From contig NZ_CP007139.1 in NCBI RefSeq assembly GCF_000724625.1, positions 1,054,001 to 1,118,000 on the forward strand: a stretch of DNA of 64,000 bases, written 5' to 3'. The notes beneath the pieces are model-generated. The model saw nothing but the letters and a program-made list of their open reading frames with translations. It was not told the origin of the DNA and did not search any database. This document shows, piece after piece, positions 17,001 to 24,727 of the stretch (its first letter is position 1; each line of letters begins with the position of its first letter). The translations under genes and the position numbers were made by a program. Source of the DNA: Fimbriimonas ginsengisoli Gsoil 348 (GTDB lineage Bacteria > Armatimonadota > Fimbriimonadia > Fimbriimonadales > Fimbriimonadaceae).

Positions 17001-18392
17001 GTCGGCCAATGGGACAACCGGCTTTGGGCCGACGACCCCGGGCCCAACTTCTCCTATTACGAGCACATGAACGGGCTCGTACCGGGCTGGGTCAAGCCGG
17101 CCGAAGTCGCCTTCTACGCCTCTCACCGCCACCACCCTGTGGACGGCAACGAATACTATCAATACAGCTACGTGTACAAGTACGGGCTGAAGATTCCTCG
17201 GGGGACGGTCGGACTGAAGCTGCCGAACGATCCCCGCGTACGAATCTTCGCCATCTCGGTGGCGCGAAACTCGCACGACGTCGCCCAGGCCGCGCAGCCG
17301 CTATACGACACGCTCGCCGACCATCGCGACGACGGCAGCAGCCGGCCGAGCGTCTCTCCGTCCTCGGGCACGTTCACGGACGCGACCCCGGTCACGCTCA
17401 ATCCTCCGCTCTACTTCCGCGCTGGCGGTCTTCACTACACGCTCGACGGCAGTACTCCCACCGCAAGCTCCCCGCTCTACAAGAACCCGATCCTGCTTAG
17501 CGATCCAACGACGATCCACGTGGCCGAGGTGGACGCCTACGGCCACGTCGGGCCGGTTGCCACCGCCACCCTCGACATCCACGACACGACCCCTCCGGCC
17601 GTCGTCGCGGCGTCGTCCCCTAAGGCGCTTGGCTTCGTGCGGATCAACTTCTCAGAGCGGGTTGACCGGCAAAGTGCCGAAAACGTTGCGAACTACCGGT
17701 TCGCCTCCGGCGTCAAGCCGATGGCGGCAGAACTCGAATCCGACGGGCGGTCGGTAGAACTGACCATGGAGCGCCCGCTCGCTCCCGGACAGACGGAAAC
17801 AGTCTCCGTCAGCGGCGTGAAGGACCTCTCCCACGCCGGCAATGCGATGGCCGAACAGAGAGTCGAGATCGCCGAACGGGTTGCCGTACTGTCGATCCCC
17901 GCGCCGGAGGCGAAGGTCGCCAAGACCTTCCCGGTTCGGACCCTGCCCACGAACGCAAAAGCACCGTGGACGATCAACCTGTTCTGCCGGGCGGATGCCA
18001 CGCCTGAGCCGCGGACGATGATCGCCGGCTTCGGCCGCGCGATCGACGGCCGCACCGGCACCGGCCGGTACTTCACGGTCTTCGACCGTGGCATCAACTT
18101 CTGGTCCGCCAATAAGGATGTCGCGACGAGCGTTCGGCTCGACCTCGGCAAATGGCAGATGCTTACCGCCACGTACGACGGGAGCACGATGCGGCTGTAC
18201 AAGAACGGGCAGCAGATCGCGGCGGAGCAGGTCGACCTCGAGAACGATCAGGCTCAGGCGCGGGTCTACCCGCCAGACGCGTGGGAGCGGAAGCGCACCT
18301 TCCAGGGCGATATCCGGGACTTCACCATCTGGGATCAAGACCTCTCGCCGGCGGCGGTCCGCCGGCTTTGGGAGACGCTCAAGGGGCAGTGA
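14004..18392 (+). CDS. secreted multidomain GH38 alpha-mannosidase
   Basis: The 1462-residue product starts at ATG 14004, which yields a signal peptide (FRWSALAAVLLTSVAVTSAG). The GH38 metal site and catalytic residues are seen: AHLDTQWRW, nucleophile Asp in MLPDCFGFPYALPS, and GSQMHDMLPGT. GH38 central and C-terminal beta domains run to about residue 975. Next come a beta domain (ALTIQDWSGYVGQWDNR), a chitobiase C-terminal-like module (HYTLDGSTPTASSPLY), a bacterial Ig-like module (VRINFSERVDRQS) and a LamG-like domain (LGKWQMLTATYDGSTMRLYKNG). It would remove alpha-mannose from glycans outside the cytoplasm. Its TGA overlaps the GTG of the next gene. An upstream frame extension overlaps the HAD gene and is rejected. 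Confidence 0.92.
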   Translation: MTRPRYSSSARPFRWSALAAVLLTSVAVTSAGPTHEKSGHKKPTAKKPKQAPVRDLSKGNTLYVVPYAHLDTQWRWAYPQVIREYIANTLNDNFALIDKYPHYVFNFSGSRRYEMMKEYYPAEYERLKGYIKAGRWFPCGSSVDEGDANVPSGESLIRHILYGNRYFRHEFGVASQEFMLPDCFGFPYALPSILAHCGLDGFSTQKLTWGSAVGIPFKVGKWIGPDGRFVVAALDPGSYGGSVNEDLSQNTGWLARIQNTGRQSGAYVDYHYYGTGDRGGAPNASSVEWIEKSIAGQGPVSVVSSKADEMVKSLTPAQVAKLPQYQGELLLTEHSAGSITSQAYMKRWNRKSEQLADAAERASVAAMWLGRAPYPSDRLYWAWDLVLGSQMHDMLPGTSIPKAYEFCWNDFLLAQNAFASVTQDAVGAVTSAMDTRAKGRSVVVYNPLSIGREDVVEMTVPSAGMNRPIVYGPDGVAVPTQEMSNDGKVKHILFVAKVPATSFTTFDVRSASSAAASGLKVFDKTLENQKFRVTLNRDGDIASIYDKVNKREVLKAPARLAFQYHNPSAFPAWNMDWTDAKLPPRGYVHGPATIEIAENGPARVALRVTRETDGSRFVQTIRLAAGAAGDRVEVLNKIDWQTRESALKASFPLTTGNPKATYDLQLGAIQRGNNDPKKYEVPQHQWLDLTGTKGDYGVAILNDGKFGSDKPDDDTVRLTLLYTPGTRSGFNDQATQDFGRQETLYAIQPHVGDWRKGNVPWTAKRVNQPLRVFSVASHPGSLGKSFSLVSTNTKQVEISALKKAEDGNEVIVRLRELEGRNASGVQIYSPAGIVSARELNGQEMPIGGATVQNGALVTNVPAYSFKTFAVKLGASRMPAQTTVSNPVALNYDLDAVSTDKNRTDGKFDASGRTYAAEQFPSSLAIDGIKFRLGSTKDGAKNAVVAHGQTIKLPTGQDEVYILASSASGDVATSFAPVPATPNAQRPTPSALTIQDWSGYVGQWDNRLWADDPGPNFSYYEHMNGLVPGWVKPAEVAFYASHRHHPVDGNEYYQYSYVYKYGLKIPRGTVGLKLPNDPRVRIFAISVARNSHDVAQAAQPLYDTLADHRDDGSSRPSVSPSSGTFTDATPVTLNPPLYFRAGGLHYTLDGSTPTASSPLYKNPILLSDPTTIHVAEVDAYGHVGPVATATLDIHDTTPPAVVAASSPKALGFVRINFSERVDRQSAENVANYRFASGVKPMAAELESDGRSVELTMERPLAPGQTETVSVSGVKDLSHAGNAMAEQRVEIAERVAVLSIPAPEAKVAKTFPVRTLPTNAKAPWTINLFCRADATPEPRTMIAGFGRAIDGRTGTGRYFTVFDRGINFWSANKDVATSVRLDLGKWQMLTATYDGSTMRLYKNGQQIAAEQVDLENDQAQARVYPPDAWERKRTFQGDIRDFTIWDQDLSPAAVRRLWETLKGQ
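16941..16968 (+). repeat. heptanucleotide tandem repeat inside the mannosidase gene
   Basis: Three perfect ACGCCCA units (16941-16961) are followed by one ACGCCTA (16962-16968). The unit is not a multiple of three, so gain or loss of one unit would shift the frame. It encodes the linker ATPNAQRPTPSA between the GH38 part and the accessory domains. Confidence 0.75.
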
Positions 18393-19774
18393 TCCGGCTC
18401 CTCGTCGTCCTGTGGATGGTCGGACTGGCGGCGCTGAGCGCCGCCTTCCACCCTTCCGCAGTGGCATCGGCGCAGGCCAAGATCGCGGCTGACGGTTCCG
18501 TAAGGCTAGAGGTCCGGTTCGACCTCCTCGCTTTCGTCTTGGAACAGCGTCCCCGCGAGGCGGGAGATGCGCAGATGAAGGAGCTGCTGGACCTACCCGC
18601 GGCAACGCTGGACGCACAGCTCGCCGACGCCAAGGTGCGGTTCCGCACCGAGTTGCGGATTCTCGCCGACGGCTCGGAGGTGAAGGCCGACTCCTTCACC
18701 TTTCCGACCGCCGCCGACGTTCAGAACTATGTCGCCCGGAACGGACGAAACGCGCTGCCGATGATGCTGGCGGCGAACCTGACCGCCCACCTACCGAAAG
18801 GGGTGAAGAGCTCCTCTTTCCACTTCGCCGAGGTTCTGGACTCCGTCGTCCTCACCACCGAATTCCCCTATCAGGAGCCGATCTCCGAACCGGTCGAAGC
18901 CGGTTCCACGAGCACTCCTCTCGCCATCCCATCCCCCGCCGAAGTCGCCAAGCGCGCCGTCGCGATGACTTCCCCGCGCCGTGGCACGGGCGGCCCGCCC
19001 GTGGGTATCAGGGGCGGCCCGCCCCTGAAAAAAGCCCCAGTCAAGTCGCCGGCGGCTTTGGCGAAAGTAAGCAAGCCAGCCATAGCGCCTTTACCGGTGA
19101 CGCCACCCAAAAAAGTGTTGACTTCGCCTGCGCTAGTCAACGCTCGCAGGCTCGCTACGGAAAGCGGTGGCGGGCCACCGCAGTCTATATCGGTGCCGGC
19201 GGCAACGGTCTCGCTGCCTTGGTACACCGTGCTTCCGCGATATGTGCGGATGGGGTTCACCCATATATTGCCGAACGGGTTGGACCACATCCTGTTCGTC
19301 CTTGGCCTCTTCCTCCTTAGCTCGCGGACCCGGGATCTGGTCAAGCAGGTCACCGCCTTTACGGTGGCTCACTCGCTAACCCTCGGCCTCGCGCTTTATG
19401 GCGTGGTTCGGCTTCCCTCGGCGATTGTAGAGCCAGTCATCGCCCTCTCCATCGCCTTCGTCGCCATCGAGAACCTCTTCACGTCGAAGCTCAACAAATG
19501 GCGTCCTTTCGTGGTTTTCGGATTCGGACTCGTCCACGGTCTGGGGTTCGCCAGCGCATTGCAGGATCTCGGCCTCCACCGCAACGACTTTCTCCTTGCC
19601 CTTGTCGGCTTTAACGGCGGCGTCGAGCTTGGGCAGCTCACCGTCGTGGCGGCGGCGTTTCTATTGGTGGGCTGGTACCGTTCGAACGAGCGATATCGGT
19701 CGGTAGTCGCCATTCCCGCATCGGTAGCGATCGCCGCGGTGGCGCTGTTTTGGACGGTCCAACGAATTCTTTGA
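18389..19774 (+). CDS. HupE/UreJ-like membrane protein with exported N-terminal domain
   Basis: The GTG at 18389 overlaps the mannosidase TGA (GTGA) and has AAGGGG before it, indicating translational coupling. The protein has 461 residues. A signal segment (LLVVLWMVGLAALSAAF) is followed by an extracytoplasmic domain to about residue 160 and a Pro/Gly-rich linker. The C-terminal HupE/UreJ_2 region starts at GFTHILPNGLDHILFVLGLF and has about six membrane helices. The family is linked to metal (nickel or cobalt) transport in some cases, but this subgroup is uncharacterised. The linker contains two near-perfect hairpins at DNA level. Confidence 0.8.
   Translation: MIRLLVVLWMVGLAALSAAFHPSAVASAQAKIAADGSVRLEVRFDLLAFVLEQRPREAGDAQMKELLDLPAATLDAQLADAKVRFRTELRILADGSEVKADSFTFPTAADVQNYVARNGRNALPMMLAANLTAHLPKGVKSSSFHFAEVLDSVVLTTEFPYQEPISEPVEAGSTSTPLAIPSPAEVAKRAVAMTSPRRGTGGPPVGIRGGPPLKKAPVKSPAALAKVSKPAIAPLPVTPPKKVLTSPALVNARRLATESGGGPPQSISVPAATVSLPWYTVLPRYVRMGFTHILPNGLDHILFVLGLFLLSSRTRDLVKQVTAFTVAHSLTLGLALYGVVRLPSAIVEPVIALSIAFVAIENLFTSKLNKWRPFVVFGFGLVHGLGFASALQDLGLHRNDFLLALVGFNGGVELGQLTVVAAAFLLVGWYRSNERYRSVVAIPASVAIAAVALFWTVQRIL
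18985..19026. repeat. double GC-rich hairpin within coding sequence
   Basis: CACGGGCGG-C-CCGCCCGTG (18985-19003) and AGGGGCGG-C-CCGCCCCT (19010-19026) are two perfect inverted repeats in tandem. They encode GTGGPPVGIRGGPPLK in the linker of the HupE-like protein. Such hairpin pairs look like an intergenic REP-type element captured in frame in a tolerant linker; this origin is inferred. Confidence 0.6.
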
Positions 19775-19779
19775 CCGTC

Positions 19780-20604
19780 ATGACGCCCGTTGCGCCCGAG
19801 AACCTTGAATCGATTGCCCAGCGCTGGCATCTGAGCCTCGGTGAGCCGTTTGGAAATCTTTCGTATAACTACGTTTTGCGGGCAATCCGATCGGATGGCA
19901 CATCGGTCGTTCTAAAGCTGGGGAAACCGGGACCGGAATTCCGTAGCGAGGCGTGCGCGCTCGAACATTTCGCCGGCCGGGGGGCGGTCCGTTTGATCGA
20001 GGCCGATATTGAAGCAGGGGCGATGCTGCTGGAACACCTGACGCCGGGCGACATGCTGACCTCCCGGTCCGAGGAGGAGTCGATCGCGATCGCCGCAGAC
20101 GTCATGCGGAACCTCTGGCGGGCGGCCCCCGATTCCGACGCCTTCCCCGATCTTCGTCGATGGACGGCCGGCCTTGGGCGGCTACGCGAGACATTCGACG
20201 GCGGCTGCGGCCCTTTCCCGGCGCACGCGGTCGATCGGGCGGAACGGCTTCGAGAAGAGCTTCTGGCATCCGAGGGGGAGCAGGTTCTGCTGCACGGCGA
20301 TCTGCACCACGCAAATATCCTCTCCTCTACTCGCGAGGCGTGGCTGGCGATCGACCCGAAAGGGGTGGTCGGCGAACGAGAATTCGAGCTCCCCTCGTTC
20401 CTGGTCAACCCTCGGCAAGAAACCCGAGAGGTCCTCGACCACCGAGTGCGCGCTTTTTGCGAAATCCTCTCGCTCGACCTCGAAAGAGCTATCTCCTGGT
20501 CGATCGTCTTCGGTGTCCTATCTTCCTGGTGGGGATACGAGGACGGCGGCGAAGTATGGGAGGGGCCACTGGAGTTCTCCGAGCAAATGGCCCGGTTAGC
20601 GTAA
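19780..20604 (+). CDS. APH(6)/hydroxyurea-type phosphotransferase
   Basis: This 274-residue protein begins five bases after the HupE-like gene. Kinase motifs are present: GNLSYNYVLRA, VVLKLGKPGPEFRSE, catalytic LLHGDLHHANIL and metal-site WLAIDPKGVVGE. This pattern matches the APH_6/hur family, which includes streptomycin 6-kinases. Chromosomal members in environmental bacteria often have unknown substrates, so drug resistance should not be assumed. TTG 19771 is an alternative start that overlaps the upstream stop. It converges on the decarboxylase gene with a 16-base gap. Confidence 0.85.
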   Translation: MTPVAPENLESIAQRWHLSLGEPFGNLSYNYVLRAIRSDGTSVVLKLGKPGPEFRSEACALEHFAGRGAVRLIEADIEAGAMLLEHLTPGDMLTSRSEEESIAIAADVMRNLWRAAPDSDAFPDLRRWTAGLGRLRETFDGGCGPFPAHAVDRAERLREELLASEGEQVLLHGDLHHANILSSTREAWLAIDPKGVVGEREFELPSFLVNPRQETREVLDHRVRAFCEILSLDLERAISWSIVFGVLSSWWGYEDGGEVWEGPLEFSEQMARLA

Positions 20605-20620
20605 GCCGGTTGGTCCGATG

Positions 20621-22108
20621 CTACTTCGACTCCGCCGACAACTCGCCGCCGATCCTCAGAACCACCGACACAAGATCGTCGACATCCTCGAAACGCGTCC
20701 GGTGATTGACGAAGCAGACGCGCAGACAGAACTTGCCGTCGATAACGGTTGAGCTCGGCACCGCCGCTCCCGACTCTTGAACTCGGAACAGCAGCTCCGA
20801 ATTGAGGTCGTTCAGCTTCTCGTCGGACAACCCGTCCGCTAGATACCGGAAGCAGACGATGTTCATCGGCGCCGGCGCAGTGAGCTCTAAGGACGGCTCC
20901 ACCCCTACCAACTTCTCCAGGTACTGCGCTTGATCCACGTTCTGCTCGATGAGGCCGGAGAACCGCCCGATGCCGTACGCTTTGAGCGACATCCAGACTT
21001 TGAGTGCCTTGAACCCGCGCGTCAACTCCACCCCGAGATCGGCCAAGAAGAGGCCGCCGGCGATCGTCCCTCGATCCAGCGCCGAGATGTAGGAGGCGTT
21101 TTGCGAGAACGTCGACCGGTGGGCTTCGCCATCGCGCACGAGAAGGCACGCCACTTCGAACGGCAGGTACATCCATTTGTGAAGGTCGAACGCGACGGAA
21201 TCGGCCCGCTCCAGTCCCTTCACAAGCGGGCGAAGACGAGGTGAAATCGCCGCCAGCGCTCCGAACGCGCCATCGACGTGCAGCCACATGTTCTCGGCCG
21301 CACAGAGATCGGCGAGGGCGTCTAGGTCGTCGGTCGCGCCGGTATTGACGGTCCCCGCGGTACCGAGAACCGCGATCGGGCGGTGCCCCGCCTCACGATC
21401 TTCCCGCACGGCGGCTTTTAACGCTTCGACGTCTAACGTGAAGTCCGGCTTGACCGGAACGCGCCGGAATGCGCGGTTTCCGAGTCCCAGCAGCTCCACC
21501 GCCTTCTTCGCCCAGGAATGGGTCTCGCTAGAGCCGTAGACGGTCAAGTGCGGCTTGTCGCCCTGAACTCCTTCTTCGCGCACGTCGAACCCCGCTTTCG
21601 CGTTCCTCGCGACCGCAAGGCCGGTGAGGCTCGCCATGCTGCCGCCCGAGAGGAGGAGTCCGCTGGTCCCCTCGGGAAAGCCGAGCAGTTCGCGAAGCCA
21701 ATCGATCACCTTCAACTCGACCGAAGGAGGAGCCTGGTTGAACCCGGCGAGGTGGGCGTTCATCCCCGATGCCAGCATGTCGGCCATCATGCCGAGCGGC
21801 GTCCCGTTCCCCTGCACCCAGCCGTAAAACCGCGGATGCAGGTTCCCGTTCGGGTACGGCAGCACGTCCCGGAGGAACTGCTCGTAAACCTCTTCCTCAC
21901 CCTGCGGCCGGGTGGGCAACGGCTCGTCTAGAATCCGGTCGGACAGCCCGGCCGGCATCGGCTGCCAGGCCGGCTGGTCGGGCAACGATCTCAAATGATC
22001 GACCATATCGTCGACCATCCGGTGGGCCAGCCGCGCGAACTCTTCCCAATTCTCCGGGTCCAAGGTCAACTGTCGTTTGTCTGTCGGAAGGGCGCCGTCG
22101 CTCACCAC
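20621..22108 (-). CDS. PLP-dependent group II decarboxylase (aromatic amino-acid type)
   Basis: This 495-residue protein belongs to the DDC/glutamate decarboxylase fold. The PLP lysine lies in FDLHKWMYLPFEVACLLV. The PLP-ring His is in SSETHSWAKKA and the Asp in LHVDGAFGA. The N-terminal LHPRFYGWVQGNGTP and the GTSGLLLSGGSMAS segment are typical of aromatic-L-amino-acid decarboxylases. The exact amino acid used cannot be told. It stands alone between a convergent kinase gene and a gap carrying a dispersed repeat. Confidence 0.87.
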   Translation of the reverse strand: MVSDGALPTDKRQLTLDPENWEEFARLAHRMVDDMVDHLRSLPDQPAWQPMPAGLSDRILDEPLPTRPQGEEEVYEQFLRDVLPYPNGNLHPRFYGWVQGNGTPLGMMADMLASGMNAHLAGFNQAPPSVELKVIDWLRELLGFPEGTSGLLLSGGSMASLTGLAVARNAKAGFDVREEGVQGDKPHLTVYGSSETHSWAKKAVELLGLGNRAFRRVPVKPDFTLDVEALKAAVREDREAGHRPIAVLGTAGTVNTGATDDLDALADLCAAENMWLHVDGAFGALAAISPRLRPLVKGLERADSVAFDLHKWMYLPFEVACLLVRDGEAHRSTFSQNASYISALDRGTIAGGLFLADLGVELTRGFKALKVWMSLKAYGIGRFSGLIEQNVDQAQYLEKLVGVEPSLELTAPAPMNIVCFRYLADGLSDEKLNDLNSELLFRVQESGAAVPSSTVIDGKFCLRVCFVNHRTRFEDVDDLVSVVLRIGGELSAESK

Positions 22109-22183
22109 CAGATGTTAGCCAGATTGTCTGCGCCCAAATGCGAACAGTGATCCACACGAACTAGGGATCAATCTTGGACACTT

Positions 22184-22274
22184 CGTCCGAAGGACGTGTA
22201 GCCGCAGGTTGGCTCGTACCTGCGCTTGGTGTACGTTCGGAACACCAAGATCATCGGCGGGGCGCCGACGCTAC
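22184..22274 (+). repeat. dispersed structured repeat, full copy (plus orientation)
   Basis: Order: hairpin 1 CGTCC-GAA-GGACG (22184-22196), module B (22198-22225), central hairpin with outer stem TTGGTGT/ACACCAA (22226-22248), module A' (22250-22274). Compared with the minus-strand copy at 13121-13212, modules B and A' are nearly identical. The hairpin arms differ in a paired way (CC..GG replaced by TT..AA). The last base adjoins the stop codon of the AlkZ-like gene, so the element lies at that gene's 3' end. Confidence 0.82.
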
Positions 22275-23365
22275 TACTGGACTGAATACTCGGACGCCCC
22301 TGGCTCCAAAAACCGAAGGAGCCTCAGCCCCTCGTCCTCCAACTCCTCTAGGGTCCGTTTCCCCAAATCGACGAACGGAGATAGCGTGAGCGTCGCCGCT
22401 TTCTTCTTCGCCGTCGTCTGCCAGGTCCCGGCGACGAAGCCGTCCACTAAGAAGGTCGCCGCCACCCGCAGGTTCTTGCTCACGATTCGCGGCCGGTGCT
22501 CGTCGGCGACGATTCGGGTTCGGTCGACGTGCGAGAGAATCAGGTTGTCGTAATCGGCGATGTATCGAACCGGAGCCGGAACGTCTTCGGACGGCCTTGG
22601 CGCGTCGGGCAAGTCGAACAGCTCCCGCTTTCGATCGTCACGGAGCGAAACGAGCTCCGGACGAAGCGACTCCATCGCCTCCTTACCCCCTTTCAACGCG
22701 CTCCAAGCCTGGAAATCGCCGGCGGTGGCGGGTCCAAAGGCCGCGAGGTAGCGAAGGAGGAGGCCGCGAATGTCCGCCTGAGCGTTGAGTTCCTTGCCTA
22801 GCCAGGTGTCCGCGTTGGTAAAGATCGGATCGGCGCGGAAGCCCCACGGCGTGTCGTCGGGTACCGCCGCCAGCGGAAGGCTCATTCGAGCAGTAAATCC
22901 CATCGCCCGGTCGTCCTGCACGTTTGGAAACGCCTTGGCTAACCCGGTCCGGATCTCGGTAAACGTCTGCGGCCGCTCCGCGAACAGCTCGCGAGCCCGC
23001 GCGATCACTGCGGGGATATCCAACCCATCCATTCGGTCCTTGAGGATGGCGCGGGCTCCCTCTGGGCCTTGTTGCACCGTGGCGTTGAACGCCGCGTAGT
23101 CGGCGGCGGTCATCAGGTGGAGGGTTCCCCTCAGGGTGGACGCCCGGACAAGCCGGCGCTCGTGCAGCAGGCGGATCGCTTCCGCTCGATCGAATCCCGC
23201 GATGCGAGACCATAAGCCGATAAACGGCGGCCGCGGCTCCTGCGCCTGCATCGCGACGAGTCGCCCGACGACCTCTTCCACCGGATCCTCCACTCGCTGA
23301 AGGAGCATCTGTCGAGCAAGAAGCGCCCGATTGAGGGCCCGTCTAGAAATCGCCGTTTGAGCCAT
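22274..23365 (-). CDS. winged-helix AlkZ/YcaQ-like DNA glycosylase family protein
   Basis: This 363-residue protein is of the HTH_42 family. ISRRALNRALLARQMLL is the typical start, and VAMQAQEPRPPFIGLWSRI carries a Q-x-Q motif at the place of the QxQ/QxD catalytic motif of AlkZ and AlkX glycosylases. Also present are TLRGTLHLMTAADY and IADYDNLILSHVDR. Known relatives excise bulky or crosslinked alkylated bases; activity here is inferred. ATG 23365 is preferred since upstream residues (CPCEDRKGCLPC) overlap the tRNA promoter region. Its TAG stop touches the dispersed repeat. Confidence 0.82.
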   Translation of the reverse strand: MAQTAISRRALNRALLARQMLLQRVEDPVEEVVGRLVAMQAQEPRPPFIGLWSRIAGFDRAEAIRLLHERRLVRASTLRGTLHLMTAADYAAFNATVQQGPEGARAILKDRMDGLDIPAVIARARELFAERPQTFTEIRTGLAKAFPNVQDDRAMGFTARMSLPLAAVPDDTPWGFRADPIFTNADTWLGKELNAQADIRGLLLRYLAAFGPATAGDFQAWSALKGGKEAMESLRPELVSLRDDRKRELFDLPDAPRPSEDVPAPVRYIADYDNLILSHVDRTRIVADEHRPRIVSKNLRVAATFLVDGFVAGTWQTTAKKKAATLTLSPFVDLGKRTLEELEDEGLRLLRFLEPGASEYSVQ

Positions 23366-23399
23366 GATCCCGTTCGTCAGATGTTGACACGGCAAGCAG

Positions 23400-23431
23400 C
23401 CCTTGCGGTCCTCGCAAGGGCAAGGTATACT
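23400..23431 (+). promoter_or_regulatory. probable promoter of the tRNA-Ile gene
   Basis: A -10 (TATACT, 23426-23431) is preceded at 17 bases by TTGCGG (23403-23408) as a -35. The tRNA begins 14 bases after the -10. The -35 lies within an inverted repeat CCCTTGCG-GTCCT-CGCAAGGG (23400-23420), which may also act on the opposite strand. Confidence 0.5.
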
Positions 23432-23444
23432 CCGCAACCGTTCC

Positions 23445-23521
<77 letters not shown>

Positions 23522-23563
23522 GCCTTCGCCTCCGGCTACGGCTGGCAAGCCGTAGGCGAAGGC
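23522..23563 (+). terminator. long hairpin directly after the tRNA
   Basis: GCCTTCGCCT (23522-23531) pairs with AGGCGAAGGC (23554-23563), enclosing an inner stem ACGGCT-GGCA-AGCCGT and a 6-base bulge. It starts right after the encoded CCA, so it may end or process the tRNA transcript. There is only a weak T-rich tract after it. Confidence 0.55.
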
Positions 23564-23657
23564 GGGCTCTTGAGGTACGTTTACCTTCTTCGTAGCACCG
23601 TACCGCCCCTTACAGCGGCACGGAACAACACTGTCTCTGACTCCAAATCCTCAGCGG

Positions 23658-24392
23658 CTAACCAGGTAGGTATGGAGTCTGCGTTCGAATGACGCCGACT
23701 TCGTTCCCGTCCTTCTTTGTACTTATGGACACTTTAAAGTAGAGGTTGCCCAGATCGAAGAACAGATAAGCAGCCCCCTTCCCCCAATAGTTCAACTTCT
23801 GAGTCACCGTGTCATCTGGTCTCAAAATCGCATGACCGTCCGAATATAGAAGTCCCCGCATGGAAACTGGGGTGGTGTTCGACGTAAAGTTCACGGTAAT
23901 AAATCCGTTCGCGTCGATAACCACCGTGCAGGGCCACGAATCGAAATTTCGCATGTCGACCGTCCCCGTGTACGTTCCTGCAAACAGCGTAACGTCGACG
24001 TTGCCTAGCGCAAGAGGCGCGTCGTAAGTGAATGTGAAGCTGCCTTGTATTTTCCCAACATACTTCTTGCTGAGAGCCGACTTCTGGAGAGTTCCGGTGA
24101 CGACAATCGACTGATCGTTAGGTCCCTTGCAAGTCACAGAAAATGATTCGTCGGACCTTAGCGATCCGGTACCCGTGAAGACTCCAGCCGCGTCATCCGC
24201 GACGACAACCGTTACCGAGTTGTTCTTGGCCGTCGTGACGGTCATCCTTCCGCCTCCGCGCGAGAACGACGCCTCGTAAATGCCCGGGTCCGGGTTCTCG
24301 GGCAAAATGCCCGAAGTGCCCGAACCACCGCACCCCGAAAGGCCAAATATCCCAACCAGGATCAAAACGAACAAACTTAGAATTCTTCGCAT
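23658..24392 (-). CDS. hypothetical lipoprotein
   Basis: ATG 24392 gives a signal peptide with a lipobox (LVGIFGLSGCGGSG). The mature part, about 220 residues, is beta-rich and Thr/Ser/Gly-rich, with repeated strands such as VTVVVADDAAGVFTG and VTLFAGTYTGTVD. No known domain is recognised. The base composition is visibly less GC-rich than that of neighbouring genes. It lies 3' of the tRNA-Ile gene on the opposite strand. Function unknown. Confidence 0.72.
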   Translation of the reverse strand: MRRILSLFVLILVGIFGLSGCGGSGTSGILPENPDPGIYEASFSRGGGRMTVTTAKNNSVTVVVADDAAGVFTGTGSLRSDESFSVTCKGPNDQSIVVTGTLQKSALSKKYVGKIQGSFTFTYDAPLALGNVDVTLFAGTYTGTVDMRNFDSWPCTVVIDANGFITVNFTSNTTPVSMRGLLYSDGHAILRPDDTVTQKLNYWGKGAAYLFFDLGNLYFKVSISTKKDGNEVGVIRTQTPYLPG

Positions 24393-24727
24393 AAAGCTTT
24401 CCAAGCCAAACCGCAAATATATGCACTGGCAACCTAGTTTAGGATAAGAGCGCACGTCGAATCAAGAGGTCTTCACTAATTTCTACCGTGGCGACACGGC
24501 TTTGAGTGCACGTTGTCGACGGCTAGATTGTGGTCCGGCCGAGGTGATCTTACTGTTCAATGAGAGTGAAGGCGTCCGACTGGATGGAAACGGACCGAAC
24601 ATTCTCAAAGCCATATCTGAAAGCCGGCATCCAACCAACAGCTTCTGGCAGGGAGCAAGCGATGAGGTCATCAGCGCTCGAGATGCCTGGAACGCAGGCT
24701 TATCTAAGGCCTAGCGCGCTAAGGGTC
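24393..24727. other. 335-base gap, no convincing gene
   Basis: This is the upstream region of the lipoprotein gene. A plus-strand frame at 24502-24714 (70 codons) and an overlapping frame from 24560 exist, but neither has a clear ribosome site or recognisable sequence. I see no repeats or terminator. Confidence 0.4.

Noticed and set aside
19780-20604. Streptomycin-resistance gene
   Set aside because: The fold matches APH(6)/hur kinases, but chromosomal homologues often have other substrates, so only the family is claimed.
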